Under the pieces are notes generated by a model that saw only the letters and a list, made by a program, of their open reading frames with translations, did not search any database and was not told where the DNA came from. Source: Nemertoderma westbladi (Eukaryota > Xenacoelomorpha > Nemertodermatida > Nemertodermatidae). Taken from it: a stretch of DNA of 64,000 bases. The position numbers were made by a program, and so were the translations under genes. This document shows positions 8,457-18,389 of this stretch, piece after piece (positions within the stretch are counted from its first letter, which is position 1; the number at the start of each line of letters is the position of its first letter). The stretch is from NCBI GenBank assembly GCA_032718475.1, contig JAUCBJ010007629.1, positions 1 to 64,000 on the forward strand, given 5' to 3'.

Positions 8457-11400
8457 CAACAAATAACGTATCCGATACCGACGAGATGGATCACCACACA
8501 GACTCGGAAGCCGACGAGGTACCAAACGTCAAGAACATGACCCGTCGGTTAGGGGCTCTTAAAGGCGGAGTAACCCGAGCATATCAACGGATGGAGAAAC
8601 AACTCAAGGGAGTCAAAACCCCCCTCAATGAGGTACAAACTCAGCTTCAAAGTATCCGAAATATCCTACAGCGGTACGAAAGAATGATACAGGCGTACCA
8701 AGAGCTCATTCCCCCCACCGATCAGGAAAACTACCCCAAGTTGGAAGAACACGTTGTACATCTAGATGGGTTCCGCAAACAACACCGGAGGACCCTCAGC
8801 CTTGTGAGAGGCTATGAGGAACAGTATTACAAGAGGGCTGACGCGGAATCAGTACGATCCTCCAGCATCAGGACAGCAGTACATCGTAAGAGAACGGGGT
8901 CCGCTAGAAATCAGCACTCCAGCGCTAGGAGCGAGATATCCGGCTCGGCGCGCAGTTCTCAAGGGGCGCCGCCACTCCGAGACCAACTGCGAGAACGGAA
9001 GGCATTAGCCCTCAAAGCTCGGATGGAAGATGAGTATATTCAACTGCAAGCCGAGCAAGATGTATTAGCCGCCGAAACACAAAAGCGAGAGGCCGAACAA
9101 GCGGCCGAACGGCAGGCCGAACAACGCGAACAGGAGGCCGAACAACATAGACGAGAGGCCGAACGGCAGGCCGAACAACGTGAACAGGAGGCCGAACAAC
9201 ATAGACGAGAGGCCGAACGGCAGGCCGAACAACGTGAACGACAGGCCGAACAACATAGACGAGAGGCCGAACGGCAGGCCGAACAACATAGGCGAGAGGC
9301 CGAACAACAGGCCGAACAACGCAAACAGGAGGCCGAACAACATAGACGGGAGGACGAACGACAGGCCGAACAACGCAAACAGGAGGCCGAACAACGCGGA
9401 CGAGAGGCCGAACGAGAGATCGAACAACGTAAATGGGAAGCGGAAATGCGTAAACAACACGCCGAGGCCCAAGCAATTCTCATCCACAAAAAGAATGCGG
9501 ATATTGCAAAACTCGCAGAATACGAAGCCGCACTTATCGAACGAGATATTCAACTCTACGAGGACTGGGAAAGGGATATAGATCAGGAATATGAACCAAT
9601 TCCGGTACCGGAGTTAGAAAAGTCATTTACACCAACAGCGGCGAAACCTCCGAAACCCGAGATCCCGCCTACCAAACAGTCTACGCTATCGGCACAAGCT
9701 CCGGTGTTTCATCCCCCACCGGCTACGCTAAAGAATGAGGAACCCTATTTCCCATCCAATACCACGACAGCGAGTGTACCCAAGTACGAGCCTGAAAAGG
9801 ACTCGGAACGGGATGCCACTCCCCGATCAAACAACCCATTTACATCAACACCACAAACTCGCAGCCGCGTCATTATTAAAACTCCGCCTATTATTGATCC
9901 ATCAAGTATGGGAGTGAGTGCCAATAACTATAACCCTCCGAGTCACTCCAGTTCAGACGACGTCAGCATCATCCGGGCGTTGGAGAACCGCCTTGCCATG
10001 CCGAAGATGGAGATTCGCACCTTCGAAGGAGATCCCGTCGATTATCTCAGATTCAAGAAACGGTTTTTTGCGCAGATTGGATCAACGGACATAGCCGACG
10101 CACAGAAATTGGTATATTTATCGCAATACCTGGGTGACAAACCACGCAGAATTGTTGCATGTTTTGAAGGAGGTTCTCATGAGGCATACTATGACGCATG
10201 GAAAACTCTAGACAAAAGATACGGAAATACCGGAACTATAATTAATAAAACTCTAGAGAGACTGATACAGGACGCGGGATCACTAGGGGACCCACAGAAC
10301 ATACAGGAATTCTCCGACTCTATGAAAGATGCCTATTATACTCTGAAACCCTTAAATAAGGAGGACCAGGTGAACAACATTCTAAACCTCCGACAGATCG
10401 CCCGGAAGTTCCCCGGATGGCTGCAAAGTAAGTGGGCCTATAAATGCGTAGATCTCCGGCGCAGACATCCAGATCAAGATCCCAGCTTCCTCGAAATGTC
10501 GGCATTCCTGGACGATATCTCCGAAGCCATGAATGACTCAATGTTCTCGAAACAAAGTCTCGCCAAGTTGGACGCAATGGAGAGCAATTACCAGAGCAGG
10601 GCACCCACTCCAAACCCAAGATTCCGCCCTACTCCTGTGAGTGCGATGGTCATCAGTATGGCTGAGGACTCGGATGACGAGGATTACGAGGAACCGACCT
10701 TAGCAGAAGAATGGGCATGCTACCTAGCGAATTGGGCACCCGAAAGGGAAGGCACCACAGCCTCCCCTATATGTCTCTTCTGTGGGGAGAAACACAAAGT
10801 GGAATTCTGCAGAAAGTTTCAGTTCGCCGAACTCGTCCCATGCTTCGAGGCGATAATGAAACACCGAGGATGCTTCCGGTGTCTTGGAACAGGTCACTAT
10901 GTTCGGGAGTGCGACCAAAGATCATGCTGTGCTGTCTGTAACGACCAACGCCATCACACGCTCCTCCACATCCCCGCGAACTTCGATTTTACTACCCTCC
11001 CCTTTCGGATCGAAGCCAGGCGACGAGGAGAAACAAACCACGTCTTCAAAGGAACCCGGACAACCCAACGGAGAGAAACCAACCCGTTTAAAATCTACAC
11101 CGATACACCACAAGTAACCAATATTTCGGCCACGATTAATCTTATAAATCGCCGCTACATGGTCTTCGCAAAGGTGATCCCAGTAAGGATCCAAGGAGTC
11201 GGCAAATCTTTGACGACACTCGCGTTCCTCGATAACGGGTCCGACGGAACCATCATCGACCGGGATTTCCTCGAGCAACTCGGCCTAGAATATGAACCTT
11301 GTAAACGGCCCATACAAACCATCACCGATAACAAAGAAGTAGAGTCCGGGGAGGTGCAACTCCAGATGGAAGGAGTGATGAAGGGCTACGAAACGGCTAA

Positions 11401-11632
11401 GTTAACCATCAAGAACGCCTTGGTACACACAGACCTCCGGGTGCGGTTCCGACAATCAGCCGAGTACGCCCCCCTCATACAATTGGACCGAGACGATGTA
11501 GACCTGAGGTGTCCGCAGTTGGATGTGAACCGTATCACCCTACTGATCGGACTTGATACACCGGAACTACACATCCCCACCGGAGATATCGCTCGATCTA
11601 TAAACCAGGATGATGGATTTTATGCTGAATGA
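8453..11632 (+). CDS. gag: Gag with aspartic protease (element A)
   Basis: The 1059-aa precursor forms the particle and processes it. Residues 1-110 are helical. Residues about 200-340 are an E/Q/R-rich repeat coiled coil (variants of REAERQAEQ). A proline-rich linker is followed by a DUF1759 capsid region at about 515-690 (TFEGDPVDYLRFKKRFF, DKRYGNTGTI). Zinc knuckles lie at about 775-845 (CLFCGEKHKVEFC, CFRCLGTGHYVREC, CAVC). A DUF1758-type retropepsin starts at about 915, with FLDNGSDG as the active-site loop and LLIGLD as the later conserved strand. The loop reads DNG rather than DSG or DTG. The ORF ends at TGA 11630-11632. The next ORF starts seven bases later in the same frame with GWTLCG, a motif normally internal to the Pao polyprotein, so this stop divides what is usually continuous. 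Confidence 0.92.
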   Translation: MTTNNVSDTDEMDHHTDSEADEVPNVKNMTRRLGALKGGVTRAYQRMEKQLKGVKTPLNEVQTQLQSIRNILQRYERMIQAYQELIPPTDQENYPKLEEHVVHLDGFRKQHRRTLSLVRGYEEQYYKRADAESVRSSSIRTAVHRKRTGSARNQHSSARSEISGSARSSQGAPPLRDQLRERKALALKARMEDEYIQLQAEQDVLAAETQKREAEQAAERQAEQREQEAEQHRREAERQAEQREQEAEQHRREAERQAEQRERQAEQHRREAERQAEQHRREAEQQAEQRKQEAEQHRREDERQAEQRKQEAEQRGREAEREIEQRKWEAEMRKQHAEAQAILIHKKNADIAKLAEYEAALIERDIQLYEDWERDIDQEYEPIPVPELEKSFTPTAAKPPKPEIPPTKQSTLSAQAPVFHPPPATLKNEEPYFPSNTTTASVPKYEPEKDSERDATPRSNNPFTSTPQTRSRVIIKTPPIIDPSSMGVSANNYNPPSHSSSDDVSIIRALENRLAMPKMEIRTFEGDPVDYLRFKKRFFAQIGSTDIADAQKLVYLSQYLGDKPRRIVACFEGGSHEAYYDAWKTLDKRYGNTGTIINKTLERLIQDAGSLGDPQNIQEFSDSMKDAYYTLKPLNKEDQVNNILNLRQIARKFPGWLQSKWAYKCVDLRRRHPDQDPSFLEMSAFLDDISEAMNDSMFSKQSLAKLDAMESNYQSRAPTPNPRFRPTPVSAMVISMAEDSDDEDYEEPTLAEEWACYLANWAPEREGTTASPICLFCGEKHKVEFCRKFQFAELVPCFEAIMKHRGCFRCLGTGHYVRECDQRSCCAVCNDQRHHTLLHIPANFDFTTLPFRIEARRRGETNHVFKGTRTTQRRETNPFKIYTDTPQVTNISATINLINRRYMVFAKVIPVRIQGVGKSLTTLAFLDNGSDGTIIDRDFLEQLGLEYEPCKRPIQTITDNKEVESGEVQLQMEGVMKGYETAKLTIKNALVHTDLRVRFRQSAEYAPLIQLDRDDVDLRCPQLDVNRITLLIGLDTPELHIPTGDIARSINQDDGFYAE
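9075..9430 (+). repeat. Coding repeat for Glu/Gln-rich coiled coil
   Basis: Imperfect tandem units of the type GAGGCCGAACGGCAGGCCGAACAACGTGAACAG occur in about 10 copies and encode EAERQAEQREQ-like heptad-rich sequence within gag. The low-complexity run also opens long antisense frames with Arg, Cys or Val-rich translations, which are not genes. Confidence 0.85.
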
Positions 11633-11638
11633 ACAATA

Positions 11639-11980
11639 ATGGGATGGACACTCTGCGGCATTAAGGAGGAAACTACGGACACCTATACCTACCTTCCTAA
11701 ATGTCAGATTAAAGAGAATGTAACCTCTGTGGGTTATTGCTCAGCTTCGGATCTTGACGAGGATTTGTTCCTGGAAACCGAGAAAACCCAACGAGAGATG
11801 ACGAAATATTTTAATTTGGAGACCCAGGAGTTCGCGGAAAAGGACGAAAACCCATCCGAAGAGGACCAATATTGTATGGACGTTCTCGACCAGGCCACGT
11901 TTAAAGACGGACATTGGTGTTCACATGTTATGGAAGGACCCAAACAAACCAATGGCAAACAACGCCAGCATGGCACTTAG
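11639..11980 (+). CDS. Pol N-terminal segment (element A)
   Basis: This 113-aa segment starts MGWTLCG, the conserved post-protease motif of Pao polyproteins, and continues through an acidic stretch with YFNLETQEF. It is in the gag frame, directly after the gag TGA. It ends by overlapping the main pol ORF (11925-15272), which lies in the +1 frame. The homologous BEL arrangement is a single continuous ORF. Translation of full pol here would therefore need both stop bypass and a +1 shift within about 11925-11960. These could be inactivating mutations or recoding sites. The near-identity of the LTRs says the copy is young. Confidence 0.75.
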   Translation: MGWTLCGIKEETTDTYTYLPKCQIKENVTSVGYCSASDLDEDLFLETEKTQREMTKYFNLETQEFAEKDENPSEEDQYCMDVLDQATFKDGHWCSHVMEGPKQTNGKQRQHGT

Positions 11981-14900
11981 GCGACTTAAAGGGATTCTAC
12001 GCCGGCTGAATGACCAACCCGAGATAAAGGAGAAGTATAACACCGTAATCCAAGGATATCTCGATGATGGATTAGCAGAAATGGTACCACGGAACGAACT
12101 GCAAGGTGGTAAAAGAACATATTATCTCCCGACCCACTATGTAGTAGAAGCCCGCAAAGGCGGGAAAATCCGAGTGGTAAATGATGCTGCCGCTATGTAC
12201 CAGGGCGAATCCCTAAACAGTCAACTTTATACGGGACCCAACATATATAGCACACTCATCGGCGTATTGATCAGGTTCAGGGAAAACCGGGTAGCATTCA
12301 CCTGTGACATCAAGGCCATGTTTCATCAAGTTCGTACATTACCAAGAGACTCGGACTGTCTACGTATCCTATGGACGGATAAAACGCTTACTCAACAGGA
12401 GATTAGCCAACTCACGATAAAGGACGTAGACATAATGCGTATGGTCGTCAGGATCTTCGGCGCTAAGGACTCGCCGGTAGCATGCAGTGACATGCTAAAG
12501 AGGACGGCAACCATGTGCGAAAACGAGTTCCCTCCAACCGTCATAGAAACCATTCGACGATGCTTCTACGTGGACGACGGATGCGCCGGCGCGGATAATG
12601 TAGATGAGGCGTATCAGCTAGCAATGGGGATGGTAGAATGTCTAAAGAAAGGAGGGTTTCCACTCGTGAAGTTCAGATCCCACGACAAAACACTTATGGA
12701 AAAGTTTCCGGAGGACATCCGGCTGGAAAATAACAAGATGTATTCGGAGGATGTGGAACATCGTGTACTCGGGATTGAATGGGACATAGAATCAGATGAA
12801 TTCATCTTCAAATATAAACCCCTACCCAAGCCTATGACAAAAAGGGGATGTTTGTCGATAAAAAGTGCAATCTTCGACCCACTAAATTTCATATCTCCGG
12901 TAACCTTGGCCGGAATGAACCTGATTAAGGAAATGTGGATAGAAGGACTGGGATGGGACAAAGAGCTTCCCCCATACCTTAGCGTCAAATGGAGAAAATG
13001 GACGGAGCAGCTCGAACACCTACATCTTATGCGGATACCTAGACCGTTCTTCCTCGATAAACTGCCCACCGATATCTTCCAGCTCCACACCTTTTCGGAT
13101 GCTTCAAATACCGGAATCGGCGTAGTAACCTTCTTACGGAGACTAAGTAGCGATGGAAACGGCGATACAAGCTTCTTATTCTCCAAAGCAAAGACAGTAT
13201 CCGGGGAATTCGTAGCAACGATTCCGAGACTCGAGCTACAAGCTGCAGTTTGGGCAGTAAGACAGAATCGCATGGCCATGCGGAACCTACGGATCCCCAT
13301 AGAATCTCAACACTTCTGGGTAGATTCGAGTATAGTTCTCTATTATCTCCACTCTCCATCACGGCGTCACACCACGTTTGTTGCAAACCGAGCCACAGAG
13401 ATTAAACAGTGTACCGGCCGAGAACAGTGGCATCACGTGAACGGGAAGGAAAACCCAGCGGACTTATCAAGCCGAGGCGCCACCCCAAAACAACTCGGTA
13501 AAAGTAAACTCTGGTTTACAGGCCCGGAATTCCTACGGCAGCCACAGTTAACATGGAGTACCCGATTCGACCCCGAACTCGATAGTGGAAAATACTCCGA
13601 GGACGATAAAGAGATCCGTAAAATCCATCGAAGCAACGCGGTGGAAATTTATAGTTGCCTGACTGAGCCTGCAAAGGACTCGGGCAGGCACTATAACGTC
13701 GCGACGATCACTCAACTAGCGGCGTCTTTACATCGGTTGATCGAGCGAACTTCATCCATGAGACGGCTCGTCCACCACGTTATAACCCTTCGTAACTTCC
13801 TACGGTGGAAAAACAGCAAACCGATAGTTCAACGGAATATACAAGAACTTATTATCGCGGAGAAGTGTATTGTTAGATATGTCCAGAAAGAAAGTTTCCC
13901 CGATGAATGGGAACAACTTAGTGCGGGCAAAACATTGAAACCGGACAGCCCAGTCTACCAACTGAGACCAATGATAGGAGAGGACGGACTGATCCGACTG
14001 AATACCCGGATGGCAAACGCCCCGGTCGAATATGAGGTTAAATACCCGGCGCTTCTGCCCGGAACGTCGACACTAGCTAAGCTATTAATTCTACAATGTC
14101 ACGAGGACAACCACCACGCAGGACAGAATTGGATTATAGCTAATATAAGACAAAGATATTGGATCACCCACATCCAGCCACTGATCCGGAAAGTGTTGAA
14201 ACGTTGCTTCACCTGCAGACGTTACCTAGCGCCACCAATCACCCAAAAGATGGCCGACTTACCAGCCACCCGTCTACAAGCGGATTCCCAACCATTCTAC
14301 GTCACCGGAGTGGACTGTTTCGGACCGTTCACGGTTATTGAACGACGATCCAACATCAAATGCTGGGGAGCCATCTTCACCTGCCTAAGGTCTAGGGCAA
14401 TTTACTTAGATATCGTGGTAAATCTGACACAACACGCATTCATCAAAGCTCTGCGTCGGTTCGTGGCGAACAACGGGACATGCTGCCACATGTATTCCGA
14501 TAATGGTACAAACTTTGTGGGAGGAGAAAGAGAACTTAGAGAGGCGATCGAAGGATGGTTTACCGATAACACTGCATCCCAAGCCTGGAAGGAACACCAG
14601 ATACAGTGGCACTTCCAGACCCCCTTAGCACCCCATACGAGCGGGGTATGGGAGAAACTGATCGACCTAGTGAAACGATCCATGCGCGTCGCTCTAGGCG
14701 ATACCCGGGTAACCCATGACACCCTCCGCACAACATTCTGCGAGATCACGGCTACCCTGAACAACCGACCCATTGTTCCTATCCGCGACGACCCCACAGA
14801 CCTGGAACCCCTCACTCCTAACCACTTACTGGGGAGACCTAAAACCCACCTCCTCCCGGAAACCATGTTCCCGGATCCCAACGAGATCGCGAAACATACA

Positions 14901-15272
14901 AACTGGAAAAAGGCCCAAGCGTTAGCAGCGCATTGGTGGAGAATTTGGACCCAGGAGTACCTCATAACCCTCCGGACCAGGAGGAAATGGAACAACACCT
15001 ACCGGAATGTCGCAGTTGGTGACATGGTACTAGTTAAAGAAGATCTCAAAGACCGCATTCACTGGCCTGTGGCGCGGGTCGTGACCATACACCCAAGCAA
15101 AGACGGACTTGCAAGGACTGTGACGATACGAACGGCAAAGGGCCACTACCAACGCCCTATCCAGAGGCTGTGCCTTCTCGAAGGCAATGATAGCGGTGAC
15201 TCTACGAGAGGTGATAAGATCCCTACTCAAGATCCTGCTGTGGACATTGGTGACAATTACAAACCCGTGTAA
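11925..15272 (+). CDS. pol: Pol: reverse transcriptase, RNase H, integrase (element A)
   Basis: This 1115-aa protein copies and integrates the element. RT spans about 1-330, with the conserved GYLDDGLAEMV, AFTCDIKAMFHQV and the catalytic YVDD near residue 215. RNase H spans about 385-520 (HTFSDASNTG, PRLELQAA, FWVDSS, ENPADLSSRG). Integrase follows with an H2C2 zinc motif (HEDNHHAG ... CFTC) at about 725-765. Its D,D,E residues are at GVDCFGPF, YSDNGTNF and GVWEKLID (residues about 795, 858, 909). A DUF5641-like C-terminal domain (VGDMVLVKED ... RTVTIRT) ends the protein. All catalytic residues are present and the ORF is open. The first ATG may not be the natural start because the preceding Pol segment is in another frame. 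Confidence 0.93.
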   Translation: MLWKDPNKPMANNASMALRRLKGILRRLNDQPEIKEKYNTVIQGYLDDGLAEMVPRNELQGGKRTYYLPTHYVVEARKGGKIRVVNDAAAMYQGESLNSQLYTGPNIYSTLIGVLIRFRENRVAFTCDIKAMFHQVRTLPRDSDCLRILWTDKTLTQQEISQLTIKDVDIMRMVVRIFGAKDSPVACSDMLKRTATMCENEFPPTVIETIRRCFYVDDGCAGADNVDEAYQLAMGMVECLKKGGFPLVKFRSHDKTLMEKFPEDIRLENNKMYSEDVEHRVLGIEWDIESDEFIFKYKPLPKPMTKRGCLSIKSAIFDPLNFISPVTLAGMNLIKEMWIEGLGWDKELPPYLSVKWRKWTEQLEHLHLMRIPRPFFLDKLPTDIFQLHTFSDASNTGIGVVTFLRRLSSDGNGDTSFLFSKAKTVSGEFVATIPRLELQAAVWAVRQNRMAMRNLRIPIESQHFWVDSSIVLYYLHSPSRRHTTFVANRATEIKQCTGREQWHHVNGKENPADLSSRGATPKQLGKSKLWFTGPEFLRQPQLTWSTRFDPELDSGKYSEDDKEIRKIHRSNAVEIYSCLTEPAKDSGRHYNVATITQLAASLHRLIERTSSMRRLVHHVITLRNFLRWKNSKPIVQRNIQELIIAEKCIVRYVQKESFPDEWEQLSAGKTLKPDSPVYQLRPMIGEDGLIRLNTRMANAPVEYEVKYPALLPGTSTLAKLLILQCHEDNHHAGQNWIIANIRQRYWITHIQPLIRKVLKRCFTCRRYLAPPITQKMADLPATRLQADSQPFYVTGVDCFGPFTVIERRSNIKCWGAIFTCLRSRAIYLDIVVNLTQHAFIKALRRFVANNGTCCHMYSDNGTNFVGGERELREAIEGWFTDNTASQAWKEHQIQWHFQTPLAPHTSGVWEKLIDLVKRSMRVALGDTRVTHDTLRTTFCEITATLNNRPIVPIRDDPTDLEPLTPNHLLGRPKTHLLPETMFPDPNEIAKHTNWKKAQALAAHWWRIWTQEYLITLRTRRKWNNTYRNVAVGDMVLVKEDLKDRIHWPVARVVTIHPSKDGLARTVTIRTAKGHYQRPIQRLCLLEGNDSGDSTRGDKIPTQDPAVDIGDNYKPV

Positions 15273-15539
15273 CCCTTCTCATCATGTTGACAAACTCTTT
15301 TTAAACTGTGATTTATCGACAACGAATTATGGACCCCCTTTAAACCAACTGTAACCACGCAATGGTATTTGTGTTTCCTCGTGTGTTATGTGGAGTCCAG
15401 CGTCACCCTGCGGATGTTTCGACTGACGCAGGGTCGTTTATGTATTGTTTACCCTGATTTTGGTCATTGGGACCAACGATATTGGATTATTTAGAAATGG
15501 AAAAGATTTGAAGTGGAATTCATTGTATTCATTGCAGTA
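15273..15539 (+). other. Post-pol spacer
   Basis: This short noncoding stretch between pol and the tandem repeats holds no recognised motif. It leads into the spacer that precedes the third gene of element A. A splice acceptor or internal promoter for the third gene could lie here or in the next 1 kb, but I cannot identify one. Confidence 0.35.
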
Positions 15540-15975
15540 TGTTATGTTGTCCGTTGCGTGCGCAGTTCGGGGCGTAGGCGGTGTAACGAGTCCAGCTGTA
15601 GATCCCGGATTGCCGCGCAACACCCCCTCTATCCCGTTATTCTGGTGGGTCCATGGTGCATCCACATGACTTCGACGATAGAGGGTTTTATGTTCTCAGT
15701 CGCGTTATTCTGTTGGGACCGTTGCGTGGATTTTGGGGCGTAGGCGGTGTAACGAGTCCAGCTGTAGATCCCAGAATGTTGCGTAACCCCATCCCACATG
15801 ACTTCGTCGACTGAGCTTTATGTTGTTGGGAGTGTTATTCTGGTGGGTCCCTGGTGCATCCACGTGACTTCACTCCCAGCGTCTTCATTGTCCGTTACGT
15901 GCGCAGTTTGGGGCGTAGGCGGTGTAACGAGTCCAGCTGTAGATCCCAGATTGCCGCGTAACACCCCTTCCACGA
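15540..15975 (+). repeat. Imperfect tandem repeat between pol and third gene
   Basis: Three copies of GGGGCGTAGGCGGTGTAACG followed by AGTCCAGCTGTAGATCCC occur at about 15569, 15738 and 15911, so the unit is about 165-175 bp. Between them are shared pieces such as GTTATTCTG(G/T)TGGG and CATGACTTC. No coding use is evident. Confidence 0.85.
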
Positions 15976-16521
15976 CAAAGATTAACCAAAGAAAATGATT
16001 GAATATAGTTGGAAACGATGAAAAGGATCAGACAACTCTACTATAAACCTGAATGATGACGCGTATACTGATGAAAATGTAATGATGCGCACCTTGGTGC
16101 TGCGCTTATAACAAATGATGATAGCCGGGGGGCTATAAACCCAATGATGATGTGGAAATAAATAAATAAATGTGAAATAAATGGTGGAACTAAATGTTGA
16201 AATATATGTGGAAATAAATGAAATGAGATGAAATAATAATGAAATGAAAAAAGACAAAAAAAAGGTATAAAAGAGGTCAAAGAAAAGAATTGGAAAAAAA
16301 AGGACAAAAAAGTCATAAAAAACTGGTTGGATATTATGTATAGCTATAGTAACTGTAAATGCTGAATGTATTAGCAATAAGATGATAGATGCCTATATAG
16401 CAATGTTATTTAATAAACTGAATTAAATAAAAAAAACTGAATTATTCTGCTATCGCTATAGTTTCAGACTTTCTGGACTTATAATTAACTGAACTAATTT
16501 GTAACGGATATAATCGTAAAT
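15976..16521 (+). other. A-rich spacer before third gene
   Basis: This is purine/A-rich, low-complexity sequence with many AAATAAATG-like stretches (16140-16320), directly upstream of the start codon at 16522. It may act as the leader of a subgenomic or spliced RNA for the third gene. That is inference only. Confidence 0.4.
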
Positions 16522-17847
16522 ATGGACCTAAATCGCCAAATTATCGGCGAATTACGTAACACGTTAGATCTACTGGAATATTCGCAACCCGGATCCCCTG
16601 ACTTTGATACAAATTGGAGCACCCTGCTAAATGAGAACGTGCGAGTCATGAAATTCACCGGGCGAGAGGGACCGGATTCTAAGAATCTACGAGCCCTCCG
16701 GTTAGCCGATGCTAGTACGAGACTGAAAAGAACTCGGAACGCAAAGGCAACCGGAGGGGACGATTCGTCGTTTTGGGAAACGTTCCGGCAGAGCGTCTAC
16801 AGATCCCGATGTTTGATCTACGACAACGAGGGAAACGCGACGCCCACATCGAAAGCGATTACGTTGGCGAGATGTCAAAGTTTCGTCGACGACAAGAGTA
16901 CGTACCTCGCCCACTGGGGAAACCTGTCGGAGTGTACGGCGACGCTTCGAGAGGAACGCATATCGATTATCCAGAACCGCGATGACTACCAGGAAAAGTA
17001 CGGGGCGAAAGAATATGGTCGATCCTTAGTCGTCGTCCTCGGAACCCTGGACGGTTTGGTACTGGTGTGCCGAATATTCCCGACACCCAGACAGGAAGTG
17101 CAGGCAGCCGGAGCGATCTGGTTGCTGCCTCCGGAAATCCAAAAGATCCTCTTCGACTTCGACGTCATTAAAATCGGGTCGGATATCAAGGCGGACGTCC
17201 GGAACGACTACGCGAACGCTCCTACAGGAAGAAACCGACGAGACGACCTCAACGCCCTTAGCCATTGCATCGACACTCAAACGTTACTAGCCTGGTTACG
17301 ATTCGCCGAGTTCATGCGAGGATTCCAAGAGGTGAGACCGACGAAATCCGGGATCGGCTACCTCGCTGTGCTAAACGGCGGTATCGACTTCAAACCCCAG
17401 AAATTCCGGGACTATAATAAAATATACGGTGGATACCCGGGATTGGAAATAAAGAGCGAGCGAGAGGGTCGATGGAAGGACGTTGATCGGAAGTGGACGA
17501 TACACCAAAGATGGGAGAATCCCGATCGACGGAACTATGTTTACGTCGTTATGGAATGCTACACCGTCGCTAAGTTTATCTGTAAAACTCTCGATAACCT
17601 TATTACGGCGGTCCCCCTTTCCTTCGTCGACTACGACTGGAACGAGGTTATAAACCACACGTTTAAAGCGGTCGAGAACATTACACCGGGAGAATCGAAA
17701 ACACCCGCCGTTATCGATTCCTGGGACGAGAGCGGACCTTACGACATCCCTACGATTACCGAACTTCTCGGTGCGGAGGAGCCTCTGATCTCTTCGGAAG
17801 GGGAAGAGACGAGGGTGTTCTACTCTCCACCCCGAAGCGACAACTAG
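16522..17847 (+). CDS. Third-gene part 1: RNase D/WRN exonuclease-like fold (element A)
   Basis: This 441-aa protein sits in the env position but has no signal peptide or membrane segment. Residues about 150-360 resemble the DEDD 3'-5' exonuclease fold of RNase D/WRN. The evidence is a strand pair around SLVVVLGTLDGLVLVCRIF, then LPPEIQKILFDFDVIKIGSD followed by IKAD (the motif-II strand and helix), then CIDTQTLLAWL (motif III). YVYVVMECY stands where a Y-x3-D motif IV is expected. The motif-I D-x-E position reads as DDY and the last Asp is absent, so catalysis is doubtful. A homologous region occurs in element C (54638-55665, minus strand). The N-terminus carries a 27-nt motif (16716-16742) also found in the LTRs. 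The fold assignment is inferred from pattern only. Confidence 0.55.
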   Translation: MDLNRQIIGELRNTLDLLEYSQPGSPDFDTNWSTLLNENVRVMKFTGREGPDSKNLRALRLADASTRLKRTRNAKATGGDDSSFWETFRQSVYRSRCLIYDNEGNATPTSKAITLARCQSFVDDKSTYLAHWGNLSECTATLREERISIIQNRDDYQEKYGAKEYGRSLVVVLGTLDGLVLVCRIFPTPRQEVQAAGAIWLLPPEIQKILFDFDVIKIGSDIKADVRNDYANAPTGRNRRDDLNALSHCIDTQTLLAWLRFAEFMRGFQEVRPTKSGIGYLAVLNGGIDFKPQKFRDYNKIYGGYPGLEIKSEREGRWKDVDRKWTIHQRWENPDRRNYVYVVMECYTVAKFICKTLDNLITAVPLSFVDYDWNEVINHTFKAVENITPGESKTPAVIDSWDESGPYDIPTITELLGAEEPLISSEGEETRVFYSPPRSDN

Positions 17848-17900
17848 AGCCGGAGGCCGCGTATGGACCGGCCGCCAAACGGGTTGCCTCGACCGAACCG

Positions 17901-18389
17901 ATGAAGAGAGCAGGCGTTTACACTCCACGCGGCTCCGGTAGCCCCGCGAGGGAGGTGGCTACTACAGCTGCATTGAGCGACTTCGGCGACATATGCCAAC
18001 GGTTATCCCCGTATCCTTTCCCGGGTGGCGAAGATTGGTCGTCGGAGATTCCGAGTACCAGCCACCAACGGACCCGCGCAGCGATACTGATCGAGGAGGG
18101 CCCCAGCGACGCGCCGACCCCCGACGATCTCCTCGGTATCCCTCCGTCGAAAACCCCGGCACCCCTTCGCCGACCAGCGGTGGCTACTGCACCCGCCGTT
18201 CCTCAGGACCCTATGCGACTAACCCGTTGGTACGCCGAGCAAACTGAATGGATCCACCGCCAGAAACGGTCATCCGAGTTGAGACCAGCGGGACACAAAG
18301 AGGGTTATCGGAGCGAGAACATACTACGCAAAAGCCTAGCATTCCGCGGGCTACCGACCACCGAGAATATTCCGAAGAGCGACCGATGA
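17901..18389 (+). CDS. Third-gene part 2: linker with Trp-rich patch (element A)
   Basis: This 162-aa ORF starts MKRAGVYTPRGSG. It is proline-rich and low in complexity in its first 110 residues, then has a W-containing patch (LTRWYAEQTEWIHRQ). Element C has a comparable patch (AFWDRPGKRAWVHEE) at the same place, between the exonuclease-like part and the zinc knuckles. The ORF ends at TGA 18387-18389, but the same frame stays open downstream into the zinc-knuckle part. It is in a different frame from part 1, so the product may be one protein broken by a frameshift and a stop, or separate proteins. No known domain was found. Confidence 0.5.
   Translation: MKRAGVYTPRGSGSPAREVATTAALSDFGDICQRLSPYPFPGGEDWSSEIPSTSHQRTRAAILIEEGPSDAPTPDDLLGIPPSKTPAPLRRPAVATAPAVPQDPMRLTRWYAEQTEWIHRQKRSSELRPAGHKEGYRSENILRKSLAFRGLPTTENIPKSDR

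Noticed and set aside
9012-9553. Arg/Cys/Val/Leu-rich frames antisense to gag
   Set aside because: They arise from the complementary strand of the Glu/Gln-rich coding repeat.
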